From: a virus
Direction: 5' to 3' (one strand)
IMG/VR virus record: IMGVR_UViG_3300034374_004725
Location: 1 to 28,826 of that record
DNA length: 28,826 nucleotides
The notes below the pieces were generated by a model. That model was not told the DNA's origin. It did not search any database and was given only the letters and a program-made list of their open reading frames with translations. Of this stretch, positions 1 through 7,506 are shown one piece after another. How positions within the stretch are numbered: position 1 is the first letter of the stretch; each line of letters starts with the position of its first letter. Both the position numbers and the translations under genes were made by a program.

Positions 1-177
1 TTAGCTGATATACGTGGTGCTAAAGCACAAGCTAGAATGGAACAAAAATTAGGAGTTTCTGTTACAAAACCTAAAGATAGACCTGTATCTTTTTATAGTA
101 GAAAACAAGATGTTCCAGCAGTTACTAGACGAGAAAATGAATTTATAAAAAAATTAAAACGTGATATGGGTTATTAA
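1..177 (+). CDS. C-terminal end of a truncated late gene
   Basis: The first 58 codons of the window are open in frame 1 and end in TAA, whose last A is the first base of the next ATG. The piece is basic (ends FIKKLKRDMGY) and predicted soluble, with no motif I recognise. Its position just before a large internal virion protein and its one-base coupling to it suggest another virion or ejection protein of the late operon. The start lies outside the window, so size and domain content are unknown. Confidence 0.75.
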   Translation, partial: LADIRGAKAQARMEQKLGVSVTKPKDRPVSFYSRKQDVPAVTRRENEFIKKLKRDMGY

Positions 178-3100
178 TGTCCAATGAGTTATATCTTAAT
201 GATACACAACTTAATGATCCAATAAACGACCTTCAAGACGGGATCCAAGATCCTACACAATCTCAAGAACAATCACCTCCTGGTTTCTTTTCATCATTGC
301 GTAACCCTGTAGAGTTAATGCTTGAAGACTCTTTACCTGCTTCTTTATATCAATGGATGACAGGCAATACTAAAAAAGTACAAGCTGAAAAAGCTTTAAA
401 GTTTTTACAACAATATCCTCAATTAGAAGGTTCTGGTCAATACAATGAAGCTTTACGTATTTATAAAAAATTTGGATATCTATTAGAAAATGACGAAGAA
501 CATTCTTTTGATGCAAAAGAAATATTAAATATGGCTAAAAAGTATCCTGGTGTAATGGGAGCAGAATTAGTCAATATGTTAATTGCAGATCCTTATTTAT
601 TACTTCTTCCATCTACCATGTTTTCTAAATTAGGTAGAGGTATGGTAAATGCTGGTAAATTAAAATACTCTAATAAGTTTAAATCATTACCTACTAAAGC
701 TAAAGATATAATTTCATTACAAGCTAAACGAGATATTAAACATGGTGCTATGGCATCTGTATTATTACCATTTGCATTTAGTACTGGTTTACAATTAGGA
801 GAAAAAGGTGAGATATCTGCAAGTCGTACTACAGCAGAAACTACTTTTGGAGCAACTGCTGGATTACTTATGTCATTAACATTTGGTGGTATATCAGCAT
901 TAGCTAGTAGAGATATAGGAATTGATCCTGCTAAATTTAATGAATCATTTATTAAACGTGTTAACAGTTATAAAAATCCTTTAGATGCTTTAGAATTTAA
1001 TGAAAATGGAGTTATTAAATCACTAGATGATACATTAAAAGATCTTAGAGCTACAATTAAAGATTTAGATCCAGTAACTAAATATGAAATTATTATTGGT
1101 GGTAAACCTTTTAAGTTTACTAAAGCCGAAGCTGAAGCAGCTTCTATTACTTCTAATGTAAGAACAGTTAGAGAATCAGCTTATGATGCTATTAAAAGTT
1201 CTGCTATTAAAGCAAGTAGTCTTGGAACAATAGGTGCAGTAGCACAATTCTTAACTGAAGAAGACGAAAAATTAAAAGAATCTTTAATTGGTTTTGGTGC
1301 TGGAGTAAGTGTATATGCTGCATATAAAGGATTGGCTAAAGCATTTGGTTGGGCAAAAAAAGTTCCTCAAGCTACAGTTGATTTTGAAATAATGGAACAA
1401 GCCACTAATATTTTAAACGCTAAAGTAAATAGCGAAGTTGGCAATATTATTGCTATGTTTAAAAATGTTGTTCCTGAACCTACTAGCCGTAGAAAAATAT
1501 TTCATTACATACAAGGTACTACAGTTAATGATAAATTAAACTATTCTTCTACAGGAAGAGTGTTGACCAAAAAAGATTTAACTACATTAGAATTAGAAGG
1601 TGCAGAAATGATACGTAAAACATTAGATACTATTTATGATACATTACAAAAAGAGTTTACAGATATTCCTTTTACATTTAACTATAGAAGCAATTACCTT
1701 CCTTTAATATTTGAAGACTTTAGTGGTGCAAATAAATTTAATTACACAGATGAAACAATACGTAGTTTTGGTAATGCCTCTACTTCAAGTAGATTTTTTT
1801 ATAAACGTACTTTTGATTCTATTAACGAAGCTCTAAAAGTTGGTAAAAAAATTAAACCTGGCATGGATGATCCTGCTGAATTATTAAGAGTATATACATT
1901 TGCTTTATCTAAAGCATTAACTAATAAAAACTTAATACATTATTTAAAAAATAAAAATATTATTATTGGCAAAACTGTTAATAATAACCCAATAAGTCTT
2001 CGTTTATTTTACACTAAACAAAATAGACAATTTATACCCAAAAATTACCAAGAACAGTTTAAGCCATATAAGCATCGTATTTTGGGAGATCAAGAAGTTT
2101 ATGTACACCAAGATATAATAAAATCTTTAGAAATGATATTTGATGCAAGTGATGAACCAAAACTAATAGGAGGATTGTTTACTATTAATTTAATGATGAA
2201 ACGATTAGCAGTAGCAGCATCTTTTTTTCATGCTGGTGCTTTAGTTGAAAGTATGATTTTTGCTGGAAATTCATTTAAAACAATAGGTAAATTTTTAAAT
2301 CCAAGAAGCAAACAAGAAATTCTTCAGATGATAGAAAATCCACTTCTACAACAAAATAATTTTAAAAATATATTAAATATAAAAGAAGAAAATATGAATA
2401 ATCTTTTAACAGCAGCTAATAAATTTGGGTTTAAAAATTTAATTGATTTTGCTAAAGCATCTAATTTAAAAATATCTACCCCAGAAGATGTTGGTTTTGA
2501 TAGATTTTATGCAACTATAAGACAAATAGAACAACTTATTAATCATCAATTTGGTTTTAAAGCAACTGGAAAAGTAGAAAAAGTTTTTAAATGGTTTGAT
2601 AAAATTACTTGGGATCGTTTATTTTCACAAGCTAAAATTTATACATTTTTAAGACAACTAGATAAATTAGTAAAACCAGGAGATACTAAATCTGTTGTTT
2701 ATAATAAAGCTAAAATAGCAGCACAATTTACTAATGATGCATTTGGTGGTCAAGACTGGGTAGCAATTACACAAAAAATAACAAATCCAATATTTAAAAA
2801 ATTAGCACAAACTTTATTTGCTCCTGGCTCTAGAGGATATATGCAATTGTTACTGTTTGCTCCAGACTGGACTATATCTAATATTAGAATTATAGCTAAA
2901 TCATTACCTGCATTTGAATCTGATCCTATAACTAGAAGTATGTATCAAGCATACTTTGCAAAAGCTGCATTAATGTACGGAACTATTGGTACAGCACTCA
3001 ATTATATATTTAGTGGACATTCTCAATTAGAAAATAAAGATCCTACAAGAATAGATTTAGGTGATGGTCAAGTTCTTACATTTAGTAAACAATTAATGGA

Positions 3101-3488
3101 ACCGTTTCATTGGATTACTGATCCACAAAATACTGCTCTTAAAAAAATAGGTTCTGTACCTAGAGCAATTATTGAAATATTAACTAATAAAGAATATTTA
3201 ACTACCAAATGGAGTCCTAATTTAACTACTAAAGATGATACAGCTATTGAAAAAGCTATAAAAATAGGTGGCAAAGCAGGTGAAAAATTCTTACCTATTT
3301 GGTTACTTAGCTCAGTACGCACAATATCTGATAGATATGAACAAGAAGGTATTAGTCCAGACTTGGCTTCTGATGTTGCTTTAAATTTTGTATTAGGACA
3401 ATTAGGTCATCCAAGATATAAAGGGCCTAGAACCAGTCAATATAAACTTGCAGGTCTAACTAGATCTCCATATGAAACATTATTTTAA
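177..3488 (+). CDS. Large internal virion / DNA-ejection protein (1103 aa)
   Basis: This is the largest gene in the window. The N-terminal 55 residues are Asp/Gln-rich. Hydrophobic or Gly/Ala-rich stretches follow near residues 130-150, 190-245, 350-390 and 690-725, alternating with long charged helical regions. The C-terminal third has a FAPDWT motif, which I associate with large internal virion proteins of podoviruses. Such proteins sit in the capsid and are ejected with the genome, forming a conduit across the envelope. Length and multiple membrane-seeking segments fit this role, as does the position among virion and lysis genes. No lytic transglycosylase or protease motif is evident. The start is the ATG of a TAATG overlap with the upstream gene. 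The specific role is inference. Confidence 0.72.
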   Translation: MSNELYLNDTQLNDPINDLQDGIQDPTQSQEQSPPGFFSSLRNPVELMLEDSLPASLYQWMTGNTKKVQAEKALKFLQQYPQLEGSGQYNEALRIYKKFGYLLENDEEHSFDAKEILNMAKKYPGVMGAELVNMLIADPYLLLLPSTMFSKLGRGMVNAGKLKYSNKFKSLPTKAKDIISLQAKRDIKHGAMASVLLPFAFSTGLQLGEKGEISASRTTAETTFGATAGLLMSLTFGGISALASRDIGIDPAKFNESFIKRVNSYKNPLDALEFNENGVIKSLDDTLKDLRATIKDLDPVTKYEIIIGGKPFKFTKAEAEAASITSNVRTVRESAYDAIKSSAIKASSLGTIGAVAQFLTEEDEKLKESLIGFGAGVSVYAAYKGLAKAFGWAKKVPQATVDFEIMEQATNILNAKVNSEVGNIIAMFKNVVPEPTSRRKIFHYIQGTTVNDKLNYSSTGRVLTKKDLTTLELEGAEMIRKTLDTIYDTLQKEFTDIPFTFNYRSNYLPLIFEDFSGANKFNYTDETIRSFGNASTSSRFFYKRTFDSINEALKVGKKIKPGMDDPAELLRVYTFALSKALTNKNLIHYLKNKNIIIGKTVNNNPISLRLFYTKQNRQFIPKNYQEQFKPYKHRILGDQEVYVHQDIIKSLEMIFDASDEPKLIGGLFTINLMMKRLAVAASFFHAGALVESMIFAGNSFKTIGKFLNPRSKQEILQMIENPLLQQNNFKNILNIKEENMNNLLTAANKFGFKNLIDFAKASNLKISTPEDVGFDRFYATIRQIEQLINHQFGFKATGKVEKVFKWFDKITWDRLFSQAKIYTFLRQLDKLVKPGDTKSVVYNKAKIAAQFTNDAFGGQDWVAITQKITNPIFKKLAQTLFAPGSRGYMQLLLFAPDWTISNIRIIAKSLPAFESDPITRSMYQAYFAKAALMYGTIGTALNYIFSGHSQLENKDPTRIDLGDGQVLTFSKQLMEPFHWITDPQNTALKKIGSVPRAIIEILTNKEYLTTKWSPNLTTKDDTAIEKAIKIGGKAGEKFLPIWLLSSVRTISDRYEQEGISPDLASDVALNFVLGQLGHPRYKGPRTSQYKLAGLTRSPYETLF

Positions 3489-3709
3489 TGAAAGTATTTG
3501 TCTTATTTTTACAAATTTGTTCTAATGTAGCAGGTATTTGTTCTGATTATTATACAGATCATAAAGAGTTAAAATCATATAAAGATTGCGTATTATATGG
3601 TCTTAATAGATCTAATTTTGTAGTTAAAGAATTAGACAGCAAAACTATGGATAATGAACGTACTATTATCAAATTCCATTGTTTAGAACAAGAATCTAAA
3701 AAAGTATAG
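3488..3709 (+). CDS. Small cysteine-containing, possibly exported protein (73 aa)
   Basis: It starts at the ATG overlapping the stop of the internal virion gene (TAATG), so it is probably translated by coupling. The first 10 residues (MKVFVLFLQI) are hydrophobic after a single Lys, like a short signal or anchor. Four Cys (residues 11, 18, 34, 65) could form disulphides outside the cytoplasm. The rest is hydrophilic. The family function is not known to me. A periplasmic or spanin-like lysis accessory is possible because lysis genes follow, but no lipobox is seen. Confidence 0.6.
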   Translation: MKVFVLFLQICSNVAGICSDYYTDHKELKSYKDCVLYGLNRSNFVVKELDSKTMDNERTIIKFHCLEQESKKV

Positions 3710-3742
3710 CTTTTTGAAAAGAATACTAGTATAAATTGTATC

Positions 3743-4444
3743 ATGAACAAATCAGTATTAATTATATCTGACACTCATATACCTTATCATCATAAAGATT
3801 TAATACCTTTTTTAAAAGATTTAAAACAAATTATTAAACCTGATAGAGTTATCCATATTGGAGATGAGTTAGATAAACATGCTATGTCATTTCATGATAG
3901 TGATCCAGATTTACCTAGTGCTGGAGATGAATTAAAAATTTCTTTACCTATTATAAAAGAATTAGAAACTATATTTCCTGTTGTTGACTTATTAGATTCT
4001 AATCATGGTAGTTTAGTTTATCGAAGATCTTTAAAATATGGTATACCTAAAGCTTATCTTAAACACTACAATGATTTTTTAAATGTAGGTAAAGGTTGGC
4101 AATGGCATGATGATTTAACTATTAAAACTCCTACTGGCCCAGTTTACTTTTGCCATGGTAAAGTTGCAGATGTTCTTAAATTAGCCCAATCTATGGGAAT
4201 GTCTTGCGTTCAAGGACATTATCACAGTTCATTTAATCTTAAATATTATGGCAATAGTTTAGGTCTATACTTTGGTTTACAAGTTGGCTGCTTAATTGAC
4301 AAAGACTCACTTGCTTTTAGATATAACAAAACTCAACGTGCTAGACCTTTAATAGGATGTGGTGTTATAATTGATGGATTGCCTAAACTTATACCAATGG
4401 TGCTAGATAAACATGGAAGATGGTGCGGAAAAATTTATTCCTAG
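3743..4444 (+). CDS. Calcineurin-like metallophosphoesterase (233 aa)
   Basis: The protein carries the metallophosphoesterase motif series in order: SDTH (D10, H12), GDELD (residues 40-44), SNHGS (N87-H88), CHGK (H138) and GHYHS (158-162). These residues bind the two metal ions in this superfamily, so a phosphodiesterase or phosphatase activity is expected. The substrate cannot be read from sequence. Length is normal for a single-domain member. It has a 33-base gap upstream without a clear ribosome site, and its 3' end overlaps the next gene by 32 bases. Location in a virion/lysis cassette, not with the replication genes, is noteworthy. Confidence 0.88.
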   Translation: MNKSVLIISDTHIPYHHKDLIPFLKDLKQIIKPDRVIHIGDELDKHAMSFHDSDPDLPSAGDELKISLPIIKELETIFPVVDLLDSNHGSLVYRRSLKYGIPKAYLKHYNDFLNVGKGWQWHDDLTIKTPTGPVYFCHGKVADVLKLAQSMGMSCVQGHYHSSFNLKYYGNSLGLYFGLQVGCLIDKDSLAFRYNKTQRARPLIGCGVIIDGLPKLIPMVLDKHGRWCGKIYS

Positions 4445-4844
4445 AGGTATTAGAAATAATAATCCTGGAAATATAAAAAAAAACGATGTTGAGTGGAATG
4501 GTCTTGTTTCTAAAGAAGAACAAAACGACAACACTTTTTTTATATTTAAATCTCCAGAATATGGAATAAGAGCATTAACAAAAATATTAATTACTTATCG
4601 TAGAACTTATGATTTGTATAACATATGGGGTATTATTAATCGATATGCTCCACCATCTGAAAACAATACTGAAGCTTATAAAGAATTTTTAGTTGATGAA
4701 ACTAATTATGCTATGCTTCAAACAATTCCATTTACCATAGAAGGATATTTGCCAATTGTTAAAGCAATTATTAAAATGGAAAATGGTGAACAACCTTATA
4801 ATGATGACACTATTTTAAAAGGTATGTCATTAGCATGGAATTAA
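4413..4844 (+). CDS. Lysozyme-like peptidoglycan hydrolase, RGIRNNNPGNI family (143 aa)
   Basis: Residues 11-21 read RGIRNNNPGNI, a signature I associate with phage virion or lysis proteins with a lysozyme/transglycosylase-like fold. Downstream are aromatic-rich segments (FIFKSPEYGIRAL, then IINRYAPPSENNTEAY) also typical of that family, where the RYAPPSENNT loop is well conserved. No signal peptide is seen, so export would need the holin-like protein encoded three genes on, or the protein is virion-bound. It starts inside the phosphoesterase gene (32-base overlap). It is the best endolysin candidate in the window. The catalytic residue is not assigned. Confidence 0.75.
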   Translation: MEDGAEKFIPRGIRNNNPGNIKKNDVEWNGLVSKEEQNDNTFFIFKSPEYGIRALTKILITYRRTYDLYNIWGIINRYAPPSENNTEAYKEFLVDETNYAMLQTIPFTIEGYLPIVKAIIKMENGEQPYNDDTILKGMSLAWN

Positions 4845-4846
4845 TT

Positions 4847-4981
4847 ATGAAAAAAAAAGGATTATACGCAAATATAAATGCTCGTAAGAAAAAAAGCATT
4901 TCAAGACCTAAATCTAAATCAACTATATCAGCTAAAGCATATAGAAATATGAAAGCTGGTTTTCCTAAACGAGGTAAATAA
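4847..4981 (+). CDS. Tiny basic protein, KKKGLYANI family (44 aa)
   Basis: This ORF begins two bases after the lysozyme-like gene stop (ATG at 4847) and ends in TAA sharing its last A with the next ATG. It is strongly basic. The opening MKKKGLYANINARKKK and the C-terminal AYRNMKAGFPKRGK match a pattern I have seen in small phage proteins located next to the AWQRKEGK family, as here. Function is unknown. The charge suggests nucleic-acid binding or packaging within the virion, which is inference. Confidence 0.7.
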   Translation: MKKKGLYANINARKKKSISRPKSKSTISAKAYRNMKAGFPKRGK

Positions 4982-5262
4982 TGGCTAAGACAGCAGCATG
5001 GCAACGTAAAGAAGGTAAGGATCCTAAAGGTGGATTAAATCGTAAAGGTATTGCATCTTATAGAAGACAAAACCCTGGCTCTAAATTAAGCATGGCAGTT
5101 ACTACCAAACCATCTAAACTTAAAGCTGGATCTAAAGCAGCTAAACGCAGAAAATCTTTTTGTGCTAGAATGTCAGGTATGAAAAAAAGATTAACTTCTG
5201 CTAAAACAGCTAGAGATCCTAATAGCAGAATTAATAAAGCTTTAAGAAAATGGAATTGTTAA
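4981..5262 (+). CDS. Small basic protein, AWQRKEGK family (DUF6321-like, 93 aa)
   Basis: It is highly basic and contains AWQRKEGKDPKGGLNRKG near the N terminus and KRRKSFCARMSGMKKRL in the middle, ending LRKWNC. This conserved family is common in marine and other phages, and I believe it matches DUF6321, though I cannot verify that. Two Cys (C56 region and the C-terminal residue) are present without a metal-binding spacing. It is coupled by TAATG to the preceding tiny basic gene, and the two likely act together. Function is unknown. A nucleic-acid-binding virion protein is plausible. Confidence 0.75.
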   Translation: MAKTAAWQRKEGKDPKGGLNRKGIASYRRQNPGSKLSMAVTTKPSKLKAGSKAAKRRKSFCARMSGMKKRLTSAKTARDPNSRINKALRKWNC

Positions 5263-5640
5263 ATGTGGTTATCTGCTATAAAATTAGCTTTTGATGCTGC
5301 TGGTCATATTTATAAAAATAGACAGCAAACTAAAATGCTTATGTCTGATGCACAAATGCGTCATGCAGAAGCTATGGCAAAAGGTGAAAAAGAATATCAA
5401 GGTCAATTGCTTGAAGCAAGACAATCTGACTGGAAAGATGAGTTTATTTTAATTTTGCTAAGTTTGCCAATAGGATTATTAGCTTGGGCAGTATTTAGTG
5501 ATGATCCTGCTATTATGGATAAAATGAAATTATTTTTTCAATATTTTAGTGATCTTCCATTTTGGTATCAAACCATATTTGTAGGAGTAATTGCTAGCGT
5601 ATATGGTTTAAAAGCAACTGATTTAATTAAAAGAAAATGA
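5263..5640 (+). CDS. Holin-like membrane protein (125 aa)
   Basis: The N-terminal half (residues 1-55) is an amphipathic, charged helix rich in Gln, Ala and Met. Two hydrophobic segments follow, about residues 61-79 (ILILLSLPIGLLAWAVF) and 99-118 (FWYQTIFVGVIASVYGL), and the protein ends in the basic tail LIKRK. Two C-terminal membrane spans after a cytoplasmic helix resemble the three-helix holins of phages and gene transfer agents. Adjacent lysozyme-like and small late genes support a lysis role. ATG directly abuts the previous TAA, and the stop overlaps the next gene by four bases. Confidence 0.7.
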   Translation: MWLSAIKLAFDAAGHIYKNRQQTKMLMSDAQMRHAEAMAKGEKEYQGQLLEARQSDWKDEFILILLSLPIGLLAWAVFSDDPAIMDKMKLFFQYFSDLPFWYQTIFVGVIASVYGLKATDLIKRK

Positions 5641-5831
5641 AACAAAGACACGATGATATATTACTCAAACACTCTCAAGAAGTATCTCAAGAGAAAAAAA
5701 ACAAAACTATATTTAAAAATTTTGGCGTTGTGGATGCTTATAATCATGGCACTACAGGGTATAAAATAAAACAAGGTAGTAACAAAGATAAAGTTGTTGC
5801 ACACATTACTGTTAAAAGCAAAGATATATGA
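5637..5831 (+). CDS. Hypothetical protein in lysis cassette (64 aa)
   Basis: It is joined to the holin-like gene by an ATGA overlap, so co-translation is likely. It is hydrophilic: a charged helical N-terminal third (HSQEVSQEKKNK) followed by a Gly/Tyr/Val-rich part that could be beta structure and ends SKDI. There is no membrane segment or known motif. Its position suggests a lysis or late accessory role, but I cannot assign one. Confidence 0.55.
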   Translation: MKQRHDDILLKHSQEVSQEKKNKTIFKNFGVVDAYNHGTTGYKIKQGSNKDKVVAHITVKSKDI

Positions 5832-5920
5832 AATGTATCTATAAATTATATATGGGTTTTTGTTGTTTATTAAAAGATTGTAAATGCAAACTAAAACAAA
5901 CAGTCAAAAACTATTATTAG
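5828..5920 (+). CDS. Possible cysteine-rich micropeptide (30 aa)
   Basis: An ATG overlapping the previous stop (ATGA) opens a 30-codon frame encoding MKCIYKLYMGFCCLLKDCKC plus a basic tail. Five Cys in 30 residues (3, 12, 13, 18, 20) and the tight overlap favour a real gene. Against this, it is short and shares 37 bases with the next zinc-ribbon frame. The two frames may be alternatives, or the first may deliver ribosomes to the second. Confidence 0.3.
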   Translation: MKCIYKLYMGFCCLLKDCKCKLKQTVKNYY

Positions 5921-6060
5921 TTGGACATTGCAATATATGCAATGATAAAATATTTACCAATAGTTCTTTTGTAGTATTAGCTAATAAAAAAAGATATTGT
6001 TTTGATTGTTATGAAGAACTTAATAATCCCGTTCTAAAATCATCTCCAAATAGTGTATAG
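5884..6060 (+). CDS. Small zinc-ribbon protein (58 aa)
   Basis: The ORF runs from ATG 5884 to TAG 6060 and has two CxxC pairs: CNIC at residues 16-19 and CFDC at 39-42, spaced as in zinc ribbons. The knuckle contexts (GHCNICNDKIF and RYCFDCYEEL) are typical. Such proteins usually bind nucleic acid or protein partners, but the target here is unknown. Its last 41 bases overlap, tail to tail, the last codons of the leftward DUF3310 gene, so it is the last gene of the rightward late transcript. Confidence 0.62.
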   Translation: MQTKTNSQKLLLVGHCNICNDKIFTNSSFVVLANKKRYCFDCYEELNNPVLKSSPNSV

Positions 6061-6244
6061 CTTTTAATATATCCTCTTTACCATTTTTATTTTTGTGTCT
6101 ACAGATATATTTAATTGCATTGCCTTCAGCAAATAACAATTTGTTTTTATTTATAAATGTAGCAGGTTGTATAGCCATGTCTTTATAGTGTGTTCCACCA
6201 ACTTGTTTTTTTAATATGTTCATAAAAAATATAGGGTTTGTCAT
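6020..6244 (-). CDS. DUF3310 family protein (74 aa)
   Basis: The sequence KQVGGTHYKDMAIQPATFI, followed by GNAIKYICRHKNKNGKEDILKAIHYLEMIL, is the hallmark of DUF3310. This family includes the protein region found in T7 gp1.7-like nucleotide kinases and is very common in phages. QVGGTHY and the KYICRH helix are the conserved blocks. A role in nucleotide metabolism is suggested by the T7 relative, not proven for the short forms. It starts by ATGA overlap with the gene upstream on its strand and is the last gene of the leftward operon. Its 3' end overlaps the zinc-ribbon gene. Confidence 0.88.
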   Translation of the reverse strand: MTNPIFFMNILKKQVGGTHYKDMAIQPATFINKNKLLFAEGNAIKYICRHKNKNGKEDILKAIHYLEMILERDY

Positions 6245-6576
6245 TTAAGTTTTATAATAATTCTTTTATTATTACTTGTGTAATACAATATATCATACTG
6301 TTCTTGTGTAAATTGATAATAACCAATTAACATTAAATTTTTAATTTTATCAGTTACATATTGAGGATCATAACCAGCAAGTGATACTATATAACAAAAG
6401 TCTTCTGACATTGTGGTAAGCCACTCAATTGCTTCTTGTTTGTGCTTTAAATATTTTTTATCTAAACCTTTATAAGAAGCATCTTCTATTGCTTGAATTA
6501 TAATAGAACAAAATAATCTTTTTTCTTTATCAATTTTATTCGATAAGTTTTGTAGCGTCTTTACAAATGACTTCAT
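6241..6576 (-). CDS. Conserved phage protein, EDFxxIxxLAGxDP motif (111 aa)
   Basis: The middle of the protein reads EAIEWLTTMSEDFCYIVSLAG followed by YDPQYV. I recognise this pattern from many phage hypothetical proteins in which a Trp-containing helix precedes a conserved LAGxDP turn. Function is unknown. The N-terminal part is helical. I chose ATG 6576. A GTG at 6597 in the same frame would add seven residues, and neither start has a strong ribosome site. It overlaps the upstream gene by 41 bases and the DUF3310 gene by four. Confidence 0.72.
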   Translation of the reverse strand: MKSFVKTLQNLSNKIDKEKRLFCSIIIQAIEDASYKGLDKKYLKHKQEAIEWLTTMSEDFCYIVSLAGYDPQYVTDKIKNLMLIGYYQFTQEQYDILYYTSNNKRIIIKLK

Positions 6577-6727
6577 AAGTTGTTCTGTATTTACCACTTG
6601 GATCAGTTCGCCACTTTAAATCTGATGTTTTTAATGTTTTAAATATTCTTTGTGCCTCATGTTCATCCTTTGCTTCAATTTCTACAGTTCCCATCATAGT
6701 TGTATAATGCCTAAAAATATATATCAT
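6536..6727 (-). CDS. Hypothetical protein (63 aa)
   Basis: It is a small soluble protein predicted as mixed alpha/beta: an N-terminal strand (MIYIFRHYTT), an acidic helix with EAKDEHEAQRIF, and a C-terminal strand region. This arrangement is seen in many small phage proteins with a beta-alpha-beta start, but I cannot name the family. It is coupled to the preceding gene by ATGA and overlaps the following gene. It belongs to the recombination/replication stretch of the leftward operon. Confidence 0.6.
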   Translation of the reverse strand: MIYIFRHYTTMMGTVEIEAKDEHEAQRIFKTLKTSDLKWRTDPSGKYRTTYEVICKDATKLIE

Positions 6728-7050
6728 ATTTTGTTATTTCTACGACTAGCTTCTAATGTTCTCCATACATCTATAATTAATTGTTCTTTAGCACGTTTGT
6801 TTTCCATGGTTCCAACCTTTTCTGCTAAAGCAGCCTTTTCTTCTATATGTTGTTTATATACATCAGAAGCATAAAATCTGTGTTCTTTTAAAGATATAGA
6901 ATTATCTGTATTGTTATTAATAATATCTAAAGCTTTATCTCTCTTAGATTTGTCTTTTAAATACTCTAATCCTGAAGATAACTTAGCATGTTCTTCATCA
7001 GTTTCTGATATAAACTTTAAAGCTTCTTCAAGTCTTTTTTCTGTTATCAT
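6724..7050 (-). CDS. Conserved helical phage protein (108 aa)
   Basis: It is almost entirely alpha-helical with coiled-coil character. The N-terminal LEEALKFISETDEEHAKL and the C-terminal IIDVWRTLEASRRN match a pattern I recognise from hypothetical proteins located near recombination genes in many phages. Function is unproven. The ATG follows GAAAGGACAGCA, a good ribosome site, and the gene overlaps its upstream neighbour by 23 bases. Neighbouring SSB-like and exonuclease genes suggest a role in DNA replication or recombination, which is inference only. Confidence 0.72.
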   Translation of the reverse strand: MITEKRLEEALKFISETDEEHAKLSSGLEYLKDKSKRDKALDIINNNTDNSISLKEHRFYASDVYKQHIEEKAALAEKVGTMENKRAKEQLIIDVWRTLEASRRNNKI

Positions 7051-7195
7051 TGCTGTCCTTTCTGTAATTTAATTCTAATTTAGTAACATTCCAAAATTTA
7101 AGCTTAATACAGTTATATACTTCTTTCTTCATTGCTTCAATTTCTTCTTTGTTACAATGTGTATTCCAAGTTAATATACAATTATAATTATTCAC
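7028..7195 (-). CDS. Hypothetical protein with GTG start (55 aa)
   Basis: No ATG exists in the useful part of this frame. I chose GTG at 7195 because AGAGGAAAATTTTG precedes it and it overlaps the upstream gene's stop region by eight bases. A TTG at 7219 would add eight residues. The product starts with strand-like NNYNCILTW followed by a charged helix and has a basic tail. It has three Cys without metal-site spacing. No family recognised. Confidence 0.5.
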   Translation of the reverse strand: MNNYNCILTWNTHCNKEEIEAMKKEVYNCIKLKFWNVTKLELNYRKDSNDNRKKT

Positions 7196-7433
7196 CAAAA
7201 TTTTCCTCTCTTGGTACAAATGGTAAATCTACTAATTTATATGGTTTTCCAAACTTAGAAGGAAATTCTTTATTGCCAGGTTTATATTTAGATAATTCTT
7301 CTGCTGTCATTGTCATAATGTCATCATTATGTCTTAACTCAATACCACCTTCTTTAATTGCTGCTCTATGTTCGTAATCTCTAATAGATGCATATTTTCC
7401 TTGCCATAACTTTTTAACTACTTTTACTAACAT
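7188..7433 (-). CDS. Hypothetical protein (81 aa)
   Basis: The ATG is preceded by ATAGGAGAAAGT, a strong ribosome site, and by a compact hairpin at 7452-7482. The N-terminal 30 residues (MLVKVVKKLWQGKYASIRDY) look like a DNA- or RNA-contacting basic segment. The middle, GIELRHNDDIMTMTAEEL, resembles the linker of small phage replication accessory proteins. It ends in an acidic tail. Function is unknown. It is the first gene of the last cluster of the leftward operon. Confidence 0.65.
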   Translation of the reverse strand: MLVKVVKKLWQGKYASIRDYEHRAAIKEGGIELRHNDDIMTMTAEELSKYKPGNKEFPSKFGKPYKLVDLPFVPREENFGE

Positions 7434-7451
7434 ACTTTCTCCTATTGTTGC

Positions 7452-7482
7452 GTGCCTCTTAGAGGGGGAATCTAAAAGGCAC
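7452..7482 (-). promoter_or_regulatory. Leader hairpin before the 7433 gene
   Basis: On the leftward RNA, GTGCCT pairs with AGGCAC. Inside that, after one mismatch, TTAGA pairs with TCTAA, leaving a C-rich seven-base loop. No U-run follows. A ribosome site and ATG come about 20 bases later, so it looks like a 5' leader or processing hairpin and not an intrinsic terminator. Confidence 0.65.
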
Positions 7483-7506
7483 TATATTAACTAACAAAAA
7501 ATATAC

